A stretch of 64,000 nucleotides of DNA from Botrimarina colliarenosi (GTDB lineage: Bacteria; Planctomycetota; Planctomycetia; Pirellulales; Lacipirellulaceae), in NCBI RefSeq assembly GCF_007859955.1, contig NZ_SJPR01000005.1, positions 191,670-255,669 on the forward strand, written 5' to 3'. The notes beneath the pieces are model-generated. The model was not told where the DNA came from, ran no database searches, and saw nothing but the letters and a program-made list of their open reading frames with translations. This document shows positions 51,841 through 63,060 of the stretch, piece by piece; the first letter of the stretch is position 1, and the number at the start of each line of letters is the position of its first letter. The position numbers and the translations under genes are program-made.

Positions 51841-54114
51841 ATGCAGACGGATTATACCGCGGAAAGCCATTCGCGGCGACTCGCAAGCGGCTCGATCGTC
51901 GCTCCCCCCTGTGGCGCGGGGGGCGTCGCGATAGGCATTACCACAACGGGCAGCACGCTCAACCACGCCCGCGCCTACGCGGCCGCCGGGCTCTCCGTCG
52001 TGCCGATTAAGACCGACGGCAGCAAGAGCCCTCGTGGGAGTTGGAAAGTCGCGCAAGCGCGCCCCGCCACGCTGGCGGAGGTCGAGCGAGCGTTTACCGG
52101 CGAGTGCGGCGTAGGCATCGTTCACGGCGCGGCGAGTGGCAACAGCGAGGTCCTCGACATCGATACGGCCGACCTGCTCGAGCCGTTCGTCGAGACGCTC
52201 GACTATCTCGCCCCCGGGCTCGTCGCGCGGCTGTGCGTCGTGCGGACGCCGCGGCCCGGCTTCCACCTCTACTACCGGTGCGAGCGCGTGGGTGGAAACC
52301 AGAAGCTGGCGATGCGGCCGCCGGCCGGCGATGCGGCTGAGGCAATCTGTCTGATCGAAACGCGTGGTCAGGGAGGCCAAACGCTCGCGCCCGGCTGCCC
52401 GCCGAGTTGTCACCCGATGCGCGGGACCTACGAGCACCACAGCGGTCCGCCGCTGACCGAGCTACCGACAATCACGCTGGCGGAACGCGACGCTCTGCTG
52501 ACGGCGGCGCGAAGTTTTGACGAGACGCCCATCGAGGAGCCCGTCGTTGCCTCTACCGAGGCCGCTGGCGGCTCGCTCGAAGGACTTAGCCCGGGGGACG
52601 ACTACAACCAGCGGAACGATTGGGCGAGCGTGCTAGAGCCCCACGGGTGGATTCTGCTCCATCGTCAAGGAGACCGGCTGTTCTGGCGCCGTCCCGGCAA
52701 GGTCGGGGAGGGATGCAGTGCGACAACGGGCAACCTCAGCGCGGCCGGGAACGACTTGTTGTGCGTCTTCTCGACCAACGCCCACCCGTTCGCCGGACCG
52801 ACGGCGGGACGGCCCTGTAGCTCGCACACCAAGTTCGACGCCTACGCTCGACTGCATCACGACGGCGATCACGCCGTTGCCGCTCGGGAGCTGCGTCGGA
52901 TCGGCTATGGCGATCGGCCGGCCATGCGGTACGCCGACGCGGGGCTCGCGGATATGAACCCGTCCGCGCCGCCGCTGTCGGCGCCCCGGGCGGTCCGCCG
53001 GCCATCGATCGTCTGCATGAGCGACGTTGAACCACGGGAAGTGAACTGGTTGTGGCCTGGAAGGTTGGCGGCGGGGCGGCTTTCGCTGCTTGTCGGAATG
53101 CCGGGCTGCGGCAAATCGTTCTTGACTTGCGACCTTGCTGCTCGGATCACAACGGGTACGGCGTGGCCGGACGGACCACCGTGTCGGCAAGGTTCGGTTC
53201 TGTTCATTGCCTGCGAAGACGATCCGGCCGATACGATCCGGCCACGCCTCGACGCGCATCACGCCGATCCGGCGCGGGTCCATCTATTGAAAGGGGTCGA
53301 GCGTACCGAACGGGGTGAGACGACCGAGCTAGCCTTCTCGCTCGCCGATGTGGATGCACTCGAGGAGACGCTCAAGCGACTCAGCGACTGTCGGCTCGTG
53401 GTGATCGATCCGATCGGCTCGTTTCTTGGTGGCCGGACCGACGCCCACCGCGATAACGAGGTCCGCGCCGTGCTCGCCCCCATCGCTCGGCTGGCGGAGT
53501 TGTACGGCGTCGCGGTGCTGATCGTCGCCCACCGCCGCAAGAGCGCTGGCACGTTCGCGGACGACATGGCGCTCGGCAGCCGCGCGTTCACTGGTATCGC
53601 GCGAAGCGTCTGGCACTTGTCGCTCGACTCGGAGTCGAAAGGGCGGCGTCTGTTACTGCCCGGGAAGAACAACCTCGGCCCCGAAGCAGGAGGTCTCGCC
53701 TTCTCAATCGTCGGATCGCCGGCGCGGCTGACGTGGGAGCACGACCCGGTCGCCATGACCGCGGATGAGGCGCTCGCGAGAGAGACCGGCGGAGGCAGCG
53801 GGGAGACCTCAGCCCTCGACGAGGCGAGCCGCTGGCTCAAGGAAATACTCGCGAGCGGTCCCCGCGCCGGCAAAGAGCTGAAGGCGCTCGCCCGCGGCGA
53901 CGGCATCTCGGAGCGGACGCTCGACCGCGCCAAGGTGGACCTACGCGTCGAGAACTCCCCGGACGGGTTCGGAGGGCCCTGGCTCTGGCGGCTCCCTCAG
54001 CAGTACGGCGCCAGTCTCTGCCAAGACTTTGCAGAGTCCGCCAAGGATCAAACCTTGGCGGACTCTGGCGAGACTGGGCCGGACTCTGAGCCCGACGGGT
54101 GGGAGGCTGCCTAG
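51841..54114 (+). CDS. Primase-polymerase fused to a RecA-like AAA ATPase
   Basis: A 757-residue replication protein. The N-terminal half (about 38-230) is a bifunctional primase/polymerase domain: ARAYAAAGLSVVPIKTDGSKSPRGSWK, GVGIVHGAASGNSEVLDIDTAD with the catalytic acidic residues, and IETRGQGGQTLAPGCPP. The C-terminal RecA-like ATPase (about 400-610) has Walker A LLVGMPGCGKSFLT, Walker B LVVIDPIGSFLGG and an AVLIVAHRRKS sensor-like strand. Similar proteins replicate plasmids, satellites and integrative elements. The end overlaps closely with the next gene (stop at 54112-54114, next ATG at 54117). Confidence 0.9.
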   Translation: MQTDYTAESHSRRLASGSIVAPPCGAGGVAIGITTTGSTLNHARAYAAAGLSVVPIKTDGSKSPRGSWKVAQARPATLAEVERAFTGECGVGIVHGAASGNSEVLDIDTADLLEPFVETLDYLAPGLVARLCVVRTPRPGFHLYYRCERVGGNQKLAMRPPAGDAAEAICLIETRGQGGQTLAPGCPPSCHPMRGTYEHHSGPPLTELPTITLAERDALLTAARSFDETPIEEPVVASTEAAGGSLEGLSPGDDYNQRNDWASVLEPHGWILLHRQGDRLFWRRPGKVGEGCSATTGNLSAAGNDLLCVFSTNAHPFAGPTAGRPCSSHTKFDAYARLHHDGDHAVAARELRRIGYGDRPAMRYADAGLADMNPSAPPLSAPRAVRRPSIVCMSDVEPREVNWLWPGRLAAGRLSLLVGMPGCGKSFLTCDLAARITTGTAWPDGPPCRQGSVLFIACEDDPADTIRPRLDAHHADPARVHLLKGVERTERGETTELAFSLADVDALEETLKRLSDCRLVVIDPIGSFLGGRTDAHRDNEVRAVLAPIARLAELYGVAVLIVAHRRKSAGTFADDMALGSRAFTGIARSVWHLSLDSESKGRRLLLPGKNNLGPEAGGLAFSIVGSPARLTWEHDPVAMTADEALARETGGGSGETSALDEASRWLKEILASGPRAGKELKALARGDGISERTLDRAKVDLRVENSPDGFGGPWLWRLPQQYGASLCQDFAESAKDQTLADSGETGPDSEPDGWEAA

Positions 54115-54116
54115 TC

Positions 54117-54500
54117 ATGAAGCAGGCGCCGACCTACCCGCCCGCCACGCCCGAAGGGATGGCCCTCCTGACGCAACTGCTAGAAGCCCGCGGCGTCGAG
54201 CTGCGCGTCTCCGCTGGTGGTGAGCTGCTGTTCCGCGACGGTGACAACCGTCTGTCACCCGCCGACCGCGCCGCTGTCCACCACTACCGGCACGACCTCG
54301 CCGACTGGCTTGCTCGTCCTCCGGTCGCTGACGCTCCCGGCTCGCCTGCGGAGCCGGACCCCTCGGGGCCGCGCTGCGATCGCTGTGGCTCCGCCGAGTT
54401 CGTCGAGGTCCTGATCCACGACGGCGCCTCGGTCCGCCGCGACTGCGGCCTTTGCGGGCGGACGTGGGGGTTTCCGGTTTGGCACGGGGCTGCGGATTAG
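54117..54500 (+). CDS. TubC-N-like/zinc-ribbon small protein
   Basis: A 127-residue protein starting three bases after the primase stop. The first about 60 residues (ALLTQLLEARGVELRVSAGGELLFRDGDNRLSPADRAAVHHYRHDLADWLA) follow the TubC N-terminal docking-domain pattern. The end (CDRCGSAEFVEVLIHDGASVRRDCGLCGRTWGF) is a four-Cys zinc ribbon. The linker between them is encoded by one arm of a dispersed palindrome (54326-54346). Proteins of this type follow primases in planctomycete elements in my recollection; function unknown. Confidence 0.72.
   Translation: MKQAPTYPPATPEGMALLTQLLEARGVELRVSAGGELLFRDGDNRLSPADRAAVHHYRHDLADWLARPPVADAPGSPAEPDPSGPRCDRCGSAEFVEVLIHDGASVRRDCGLCGRTWGFPVWHGAAD
54326..54346. 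repeat. Single arm of the GCTGACGCTT repeat inside a gene
   Basis: CGCTGACGCTcCCGGCTCGCC matches the arm of the perfect inverted repeat at 11975-12070 except at one base. It lies within the linker of the TubC-like/zinc-ribbon gene. No complementary arm is nearby. Confidence 0.65.
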
Positions 54501-54608
54501 GGGCCGCCTACCCGTGCGGCATTCTGCGGGCTTTTGCTGCAAAGGGCGTCGCGGGCCGTTATCATCGGCCCGGCACGACGCCCCTCTCCTCGGACCGAGC
54601 GCGACTCG

Positions 54609-56342
54609 ATGGCGAAGAAGAAGACCACCCGCAAGACTAAGTCCTCTACAGGGCCCGCCCTCGAAGCTCCACCAGCGGCGCCCACCGACCTCGATTACGC
54701 CGACAAGCTCTGGAAGGCGGCCGACACGCTCCGTGGGCAGGTCGATGCGGCCGAGTACAAGCACGTCGTGCTCGGGCTGTTGTTCCTGAAGTACATCAGC
54801 GACGCCTTCGCCGCGCGGCGGGACGAGCTGGCGGCCGAACTCACCGCCGACGGCATCCCCGAATCGCAGCACGCCGCGCTCCTCGAGAGCCGCGACGAGT
54901 ACGCGGCCGAGAACGTCTTCTGGGTCCCCAAGGCGGCCCGCTGGGAAGAGCTGCAAGCGCAGGCGACGAGCCCCAAGATCGCCACGCTGATCGATGACGC
55001 CGTGCTCGCCGTCGAGGCCGACAACCCCTCGCTGAAGAACAAGCTGCCGCGCGACTACGCCCGCCGCGGCATCGAGCCGATCAAGCTCAAGTCGCTCGTG
55101 GACCTCGTCGCCGACATCGGCTTCAAGGGGGGCCGCGACAAGGCCCGCGACACCTTGGGGCGCGTCTACGAATACTTCCTCGGCAAGTTCGCCCAGGCCG
55201 AGGGCAAGCTCGGCGGTGAGTTCTACACGCCCCGCTGTGTGGTGCGCGTGCTCGTCGAGATGCTCGAGCCGTACGAGGGTCGCGTCTACGACCCGTGCTG
55301 TGGGTCGGGCGGCATGTTCGTCCAGTCCGAGCGGTTCGTCGAGGCCCACGGCGGCCGCCGCACCGACATCTCGATCTTCGGCCAAGAGTCGAACCCGACG
55401 ACGTGGCGCCTCGCCCATATGAACGTCGCGCTGCGCGGCATCGAGGCGAATCTAGGCGAGAAGCCGGCCGACACGTTCCTCGCCAACCTGCACCCCGACC
55501 TGCGGTGCGACTACCTGCTCGCCAACCCGCCGTTCAACGTCAGCGACTGGTCGGGCCCGCTGCTCCGCGACGATGTCCGCTGGAAGTACGGCGCCCCGCC
55601 GACGGGCAACGCCAACTACGCGTGGATTCAGCACTTCATCCATCACCTCGCGGTCCCCAACGGTCGCGGCGGGGGCGTCGCGGGCTTTGTGATGGCGAAC
55701 GGCTCGCTCTCGAGCAACTCGGGGGGCGAGGGGGACATCCGCCGCAGCATCGTCGAGGCCGACCTCGTCGATTGCATCGTCGCCCTCCCCGCGCAGCTCT
55801 TCTACACGACCGGCATCCCAGTCTGTCTCTGGTTCCTGACGCGCGACAAGACGGGCCGCAACCTTCGCAACGGCTGCCCGAATCGACCGAAGGGCCGCAA
55901 GGGCGAGACGCTCTTCATCGACGCCCGCAAGCTCGGCGCGATGCAGACGCGGACGCTGCGCGTGCTCTCCGGCGCGGAGGACGCCGAGCTGTTCGAGGGA
56001 TCGCACGACCCCGGGCCCCATTCCGACATCGGCCGCATCGCGTACGTGTTCCGCCAGTGGCGCGGCGAGCCGGCGCCTTCTTGGTGGAACGCGAAGCAGC
56101 ACGGCGAGTGGAAGTACGCCGACCGCCCCGGCTTCTGCAAAGCGGCGACGATCGACGACATCGCGAAGCACGGCCATGTCCTCACACCGGGCCGCTACGT
56201 CGGTGCCGAGGATGTCGAGGACGACGGCGAGCCGTTCGCGGAGAAGTATCCGCGGCTGGTGGCGGAGTTGGAGACGCACTTCGCGGAGGGGGAACGACTA
56301 ACCGCAGAAATTCGATTCCGGCTCGGGCAGGTGACTCGATGA
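54609..56342 (+). CDS. hsdM: Type I restriction-modification methyltransferase subunit
   Basis: A 577-residue N6-adenine methylase subunit. ATG 54609 begins [13 protein letters not shown]; upstream in-frame sequence is not family-like. The N-terminal helical domain ([39 protein letters not shown]) is HsdM_N. The SAM motif is [18 protein letters not shown] (about 228), and the catalytic motif is [12 protein letters not shown] with NPPF near residues 306-309. It forms an M2S complex with HsdS. The stop overlaps the hsdS ATG (ATGA), so the two are translationally coupled. Confidence 0.95.
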   Translation: MAKKKTTRKTKSSTGPALEAPPAAPTDLDYADKLWKAADTLRGQVDAAEYKHVVLGLLFLKYISDAFAARRDELAAELTADGIPESQHAALLESRDEYAAENVFWVPKAARWEELQAQATSPKIATLIDDAVLAVEADNPSLKNKLPRDYARRGIEPIKLKSLVDLVADIGFKGGRDKARDTLGRVYEYFLGKFAQAEGKLGGEFYTPRCVVRVLVEMLEPYEGRVYDPCCGSGGMFVQSERFVEAHGGRRTDISIFGQESNPTTWRLAHMNVALRGIEANLGEKPADTFLANLHPDLRCDYLLANPPFNVSDWSGPLLRDDVRWKYGAPPTGNANYAWIQHFIHHLAVPNGRGGGVAGFVMANGSLSSNSGGEGDIRRSIVEADLVDCIVALPAQLFYTTGIPVCLWFLTRDKTGRNLRNGCPNRPKGRKGETLFIDARKLGAMQTRTLRVLSGAEDAELFEGSHDPGPHSDIGRIAYVFRQWRGEPAPSWWNAKQHGEWKYADRPGFCKAATIDDIAKHGHVLTPGRYVGAEDVEDDGEPFAEKYPRLVAELETHFAEGERLTAEIRFRLGQVTR

Positions 56343-57637
56343 GAACGGAGTCCGATCATCAACCGATAATGCAGAATCTCTCGGCAATTATCGACTATAG
56401 AGGCAAGACGCCGCCGAAGTCGCCACTGGGCATCCCGACGCTTACCGCCGCGAATGTTAAAGGCGGACGCATCGATTTGTCATCCGTTTCGTATGTCTCG
56501 GAAGAAACATACGCACGTTGGACTACACGTGGGTTTCCAGAGCCGGGCGATGTCCTCATTACCACTGAGGCGCCGGTTGGCGAAGTTGCGTCCTTCCCAA
56601 GTGATCAAACCTACCTGATTACTCGTCGGTTGATGGCACTCAGAGGGAAGCCCGGCGTCTTAGACAATGAGTTCTTGAAGTACTCGCTACTTGCTCCGAT
56701 CAATCGTGATCGGCTTTTGCAAGCAACTCGTGGTTCAACTGTTCCTCGGGTTTTAAAAACGGATATCACCGGACTACACATCTGGACGCCAACATTTGCG
56801 GAGCAACGCGCCATCGCCGGCGTGCTCGGCGCGCTCGACGACAAGATCGAGCAGAACCGGCGGACGGCGGAGGGATTGGAGAAGTTGGCGCGGGCGATCT
56901 TCCGGGCGTGGTTCGTGGACTTCGAGCCGGTCCACGCCAAGGCGGCCGGCGCCACGTTCTTCCCCGGCATGCCGCCCGCCGTCTTCGACTCGCTGCCGAC
57001 ACGGCTGATAGACTCGGAGCTGGGGCCCATCCCGGAGGGATGGGGGGTGGAGGAGTTGGGCGAAATTGCTGACGAGGTACGACGCGCGGCGCAGCCCTCT
57101 GAAGTTGATCCATCGACGCCGTACATCGGCCTCGAGCATATGCCGCGACGCAGGACGACGCTCGACGACTGGGAGCCGGTCTCAAAGGTCACGAGCAACA
57201 AGTCTCGCTTCAATGCCGGGCAGATACTCTTCGGCAAGCTACGTCCCTACTTCCACAAAGTAGGCGTGGCCCCGCTGGATGGGGTCTGCTCGACGGACAT
57301 CGTCGTCGTCGATGCTCCCTCCGAACCGCTCCGCACTTATACTCTGGCAGTCGTTTCCAGCGACGAGTTCGTCGCCTATACCAACGCATGCTCGACCGGG
57401 ACCAAGATGCCGCGCACGAAGTGGGGCGACATGCGGAAGTATCCCGTGACCCTCGCACCGGCTGAGGTGACGGATGCCTACCACGACATTGTCGCGCCTA
57501 TGCTTAGCCAATCAATTGCCGGAGTCTTCGAGTCGCGAAAGCTCGCGGAGCTGCGGGACTACCTGCTGCCCAAACTGCTGAGCGGCGAGGTACGGGTGAA
57601 GGCCGCGGCGAACGAGGAGGCTTACGCATGCCACTGA
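56339..57637 (+). CDS. hsdS: Type I restriction-modification specificity subunit
   Basis: A 432-residue DNA-recognition subunit with two target-recognition domains. TRD1 (about 1-150) is followed by conserved helices ([45 protein letters not shown]). TRD2 (about 225-400) is followed by [34 protein letters not shown] 56339 overlaps the hsdM stop. TRD1 DNA (56339-about 56790) is visibly AT-richer than the helical linker, as expected if recognition domains are swapped by recombination. TRD1 lacks the usual PxGW N-terminal phrase. Confidence 0.93.
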   Translation: MRTESDHQPIMQNLSAIIDYRGKTPPKSPLGIPTLTAANVKGGRIDLSSVSYVSEETYARWTTRGFPEPGDVLITTEAPVGEVASFPSDQTYLITRRLMALRGKPGVLDNEFLKYSLLAPINRDRLLQATRGSTVPRVLKTDITGLHIWTPTFAEQRAIAGVLGALDDKIEQNRRTAEGLEKLARAIFRAWFVDFEPVHAKAAGATFFPGMPPAVFDSLPTRLIDSELGPIPEGWGVEELGEIADEVRRAAQPSEVDPSTPYIGLEHMPRRRTTLDDWEPVSKVTSNKSRFNAGQILFGKLRPYFHKVGVAPLDGVCSTDIVVVDAPSEPLRTYTLAVVSSDEFVAYTNACSTGTKMPRTKWGDMRKYPVTLAPAEVTDAYHDIVAPMLSQSIAGVFESRKLAELRDYLLPKLLSGEVRVKAAANEEAYACH

Positions 57638-58128
57638 CACTCAACAAAAAGAAAGAGGAGTTCAGTAGGAGCTACGTCTCATCGGTAGCCGCCGCCGCGG
57701 GTTATTGGGTGCAACCTCGCGACGTTGATTACGACAGCGTCGATATCACAATCGGATGCCCCACCGGTGGCGGAGCTGTTGGGTTCCCAAAAATCGACGC
57801 TCAATTGAAGTGTACAGCGGGGCCAACTCCGACTGCCGACTTCGCCTTTCCACTTCCCGTTAAGAACTACAGGGACCTCAAACCGACGAATATCGCAATT
57901 TCTCGAATCCTAATCGTCCTAGTCGTTCCGGAGGAGATTAACGATTGGGCGATCTGTTCGGCGGCCAATCTTGAACTTCGCTACTCCGCATACTGGGTCA
58001 ATCTGTACGGAGAACCCGATACCCCAAATACCTCGACGATTTCAGTCACTTTACCCTTGGCCAACCAGTTTACCTGCGCGGCGGTTGAGGCGATGATGGA
58101 CAGGGTCCGGAATGCAGGTGCGCCATGA
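57628..58128 (+). CDS. DUF4365 protein, possible Mrr-like nuclease fold
   Basis: A 166-residue protein overlapping the hsdS end by 10 bases. The N-terminal helix has KKKEEFSRSYVSSVAAAAGYWV. It is followed by DVDYDSVDITI and PKIDAQLKCT, a D...(Q)xK arrangement (Asp39, Gln59, Lys61) like restriction-endonuclease folds with QxK active sites. ILIVLVVPEEINDWAIC and YWVNLYGEP continue the DUF4365 pattern. Active nuclease is inference. It is AT-richer than the hsd genes and coupled by ATGA to the next gene. Confidence 0.78.
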   Translation: MPLTLNKKKEEFSRSYVSSVAAAAGYWVQPRDVDYDSVDITIGCPTGGGAVGFPKIDAQLKCTAGPTPTADFAFPLPVKNYRDLKPTNIAISRILIVLVVPEEINDWAICSAANLELRYSAYWVNLYGEPDTPNTSTISVTLPLANQFTCAAVEAMMDRVRNAGAP

Positions 58129-59258
58129 TCGACGCTTTCCCTAACTTTGACGCTCAGACGGTTAAGCCGTTGGAGGCTGCGCAGTACCTGCGCGCGGCTG
58201 GATGGGCTGAAGCGGCCGCCCCGTCCGATCGACTTTGGATATGGCATCGCACTGTTGAAAACGAGAACTTCGAGGTGCTCCTGCCCCGCGATGCGAGATT
58301 CCGGGACTACCGATTGCGGCTCAAAGAACTCATTCAAACGTTATCGACCAGCGAACAACGGCCCGCCGAGCACGTCTTCGCTGACATCATCACGATTGGC
58401 GCCGACATCATTCGCATCCGTATAGCTGATCCAGACCTTGAAGACGGGTCGCTACCAATCGAAGAGCACGCTGCAATTGCCCAAAAGACGCGAGAGCTAG
58501 TGCTCGCCGCTGCCTGTGCCGCTACAGGACCCAAGGCAGTCTGGCACACAAGGCGTCCAGCGCAAGCGATGGACCACGTTCGCAAAGTGCGTATCGGGCA
58601 GAGCGAGAGAGGCAGCTACATCGTGAAGGTAATTAACCGCATTACTCCGCGTATCGGCACTGCTGACGATGGCATCGACGAGCCTTTCGATCGCAAGGTG
58701 ACTAGCGTACTGGCGGATAGTCTGGAAGCTCTTCGCAGTGCGTCAGAGGATGCGGCGCTTAGGGACAACTTCGGCGCCTTCGATCGCGCCGTGCAATCGG
58801 GAGTCAGCGCTAATCTATGCGATGCAGTCGCCGGACTATGGGGAGGAGACGAGAATCAAAGGCGATTGGAGTTCAATTTCAGATGGTCTCCCACACGCCC
58901 TGTTGGTGACGATGAGGTCCGCGACATCTCACTCGGCTCCGATCACGTCGCCGTAATCAGAGAAGCCGGACGAGTCTTGCGCGAACGGACTCCGGAAGAC
59001 GATTTCGAGATTCGTGGACTAGTAACTGATCTGCATAGGGGCCCTTTGGATGAAGAGGGTGTTGTTACTGTTGTTTGCGAAGTGGAAGGCAAACCTCGCC
59101 ACGTAAAATTGAAGCTTTCTGGTGCCAGATACGACGATGCGCTAGCAGCCCATGGCAGTGAGCGTGTTCTGACAGCTTCGGGAACTCTGACGAAAGGTGG
59201 GCGGACATTCACCTTGGAGAATCCTCACAGCGTCGAGATTCTTGAAGAAGAGGACTAG
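58125..59258 (+). CDS. Unknown protein paired with DUF4365 inside the hsd operon
   Basis: A 377-residue protein whose ATG overlaps the DUF4365 stop (ATGA). Visible parts: KPLEAAQYLRAAGWAE at the start; FEVLLPRDARFRDYRLRLKELIQTLS; a middle section SYIVKVINRITPRIG...DEPFDRKVTSVLADSLEALRSA; and a C-terminal beta-rich part (DDFEIRGLVTDLHRGPLDEEGVVTVVCEVEGKPRHVKLKLSGARYDDALAAH). The C-terminal end could be an OB-like domain. No named family or catalytic motif recognised. DNA composition matches the DUF4365 gene, not hsdM/hsdR. Tight coupling implies the two work as a unit. Confidence 0.75.
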   Translation: MIDAFPNFDAQTVKPLEAAQYLRAAGWAEAAAPSDRLWIWHRTVENENFEVLLPRDARFRDYRLRLKELIQTLSTSEQRPAEHVFADIITIGADIIRIRIADPDLEDGSLPIEEHAAIAQKTRELVLAAACAATGPKAVWHTRRPAQAMDHVRKVRIGQSERGSYIVKVINRITPRIGTADDGIDEPFDRKVTSVLADSLEALRSASEDAALRDNFGAFDRAVQSGVSANLCDAVAGLWGGDENQRRLEFNFRWSPTRPVGDDEVRDISLGSDHVAVIREAGRVLRERTPEDDFEIRGLVTDLHRGPLDEEGVVTVVCEVEGKPRHVKLKLSGARYDDALAAHGSERVLTASGTLTKGGRTFTLENPHSVEILEEED

Positions 59259-59331
59259 CGAGTGCTGCTCGCGGCCTCTGCGGCCGAACTAGACTAGGGC
59301 GTCGGAAGCCCACCCCGCAAAGGCCGCCGCG

Positions 59332-62397
<3,066 letters not shown>

Positions 62398-62406
62398 AAT
62401 GGCGGC

Positions 62407-62862
62407 ATGCCCACCAATGCCAATCCTCTAGCCGCCCTGAGCGTCAAGCAACGCCGCTTACTCGCCGCCTACCGCGAGACAGCGACGATCACCGGCGCCG
62501 CCCGGGCCTCGGGAGTCGATCACAAGTCGCACTACCGCTGGCGCCGAGACTGCCCGACCTACGCCGCCGCCTTCGACCAGACATGCCACGAGGCGGCCGA
62601 CGAGCTGGAGGAGGAGGCCCGCCGCCGCGCCGTCGAGGGCGTCCGCACGGTCTGCTACGGTCGCGATGGGCGCCCGCTGATCGACCCTGAGACGGGCGAG
62701 CCCTACGTCTCGGTGCGTTACTCCGACCGGCTGCTGATCGTGCTCCTCAAGGCGAACCTCCCCGAGAAGTTCGGCAACCGCAACACGACGACGCACCGCG
62801 CCGACGTCGCCCCGGTGATGATCTACGAACTCCCCGACAACGGCCGGAGCGCAAGGCGCTGA
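62407..62862 (+). CDS. Terminase-small-subunit-like HTH protein
   Basis: A 151-residue protein starting nine bases after hsdR. The N-terminal HTH is LSVKQRRLLAAYRETATITGAARASGVDHKSHYRWRRDCPTYAAAFDQT. A helical arm follows (CHEAADELEEEARRRAVEGV), then YVSVRYSDRLLIVLLKANLPEKFGNRN. This is the organisation of phage small terminase-like proteins. No large terminase is nearby, so it may be a remnant, a DNA-binding regulator or a satellite packaging-redirecting factor. Confidence 0.72.
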   Translation: MPTNANPLAALSVKQRRLLAAYRETATITGAARASGVDHKSHYRWRRDCPTYAAAFDQTCHEAADELEEEARRRAVEGVRTVCYGRDGRPLIDPETGEPYVSVRYSDRLLIVLLKANLPEKFGNRNTTTHRADVAPVMIYELPDNGRSARR

Positions 62863-63060
62863 CGGCGGGATAGCTTTAGGCTGAAACTCGCGTCGGTCTG
62901 GTGCACCTCAGCGAGTTAGCCGGAGCCCTAACTGAGCGAGGGTGAGGCAACTTCGGCAATGAAGCAATCTGCAGAACTTGCTGAGGTCATGCTCGCGGAG
63001 GGCGATTTAGGTCTCGCCCATTCGCCCCTCCAGGACGGTTTGACAATCGTTCTGAAGCCG
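62863..63060. other. Gap at possible right end of the element
   Basis: About 200 bases between the terminase-like gene and the convergent TIGR03032 gene. It is a candidate place for the right attachment site, but I see no copy of the tRNA-Gly 3' sequence. No gene supported. Confidence 0.4.

Noticed and set aside
54473..54490. TGGCACGGGGCTGCGG as a second sigma-54 promoter
   Set aside because: The GG-to-GC spacing is one base short and it lies at the end of a coding sequence.
55295..56338. Extension of hsdS upstream through hsdM in another frame
   Set aside because: The extension is Arg/Pro-rich antisense-like sequence overlapping confirmed HsdM motifs; the ATGA overlap at 56339 gives a normal HsdS start.
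62863..63060. Right attachment site of the tRNA-Gly element
   Set aside because: I looked for a copy of the tRNA 3' sequence (TTCGATCCTCATCGCCCGC) here and across the rest of the window and saw none.
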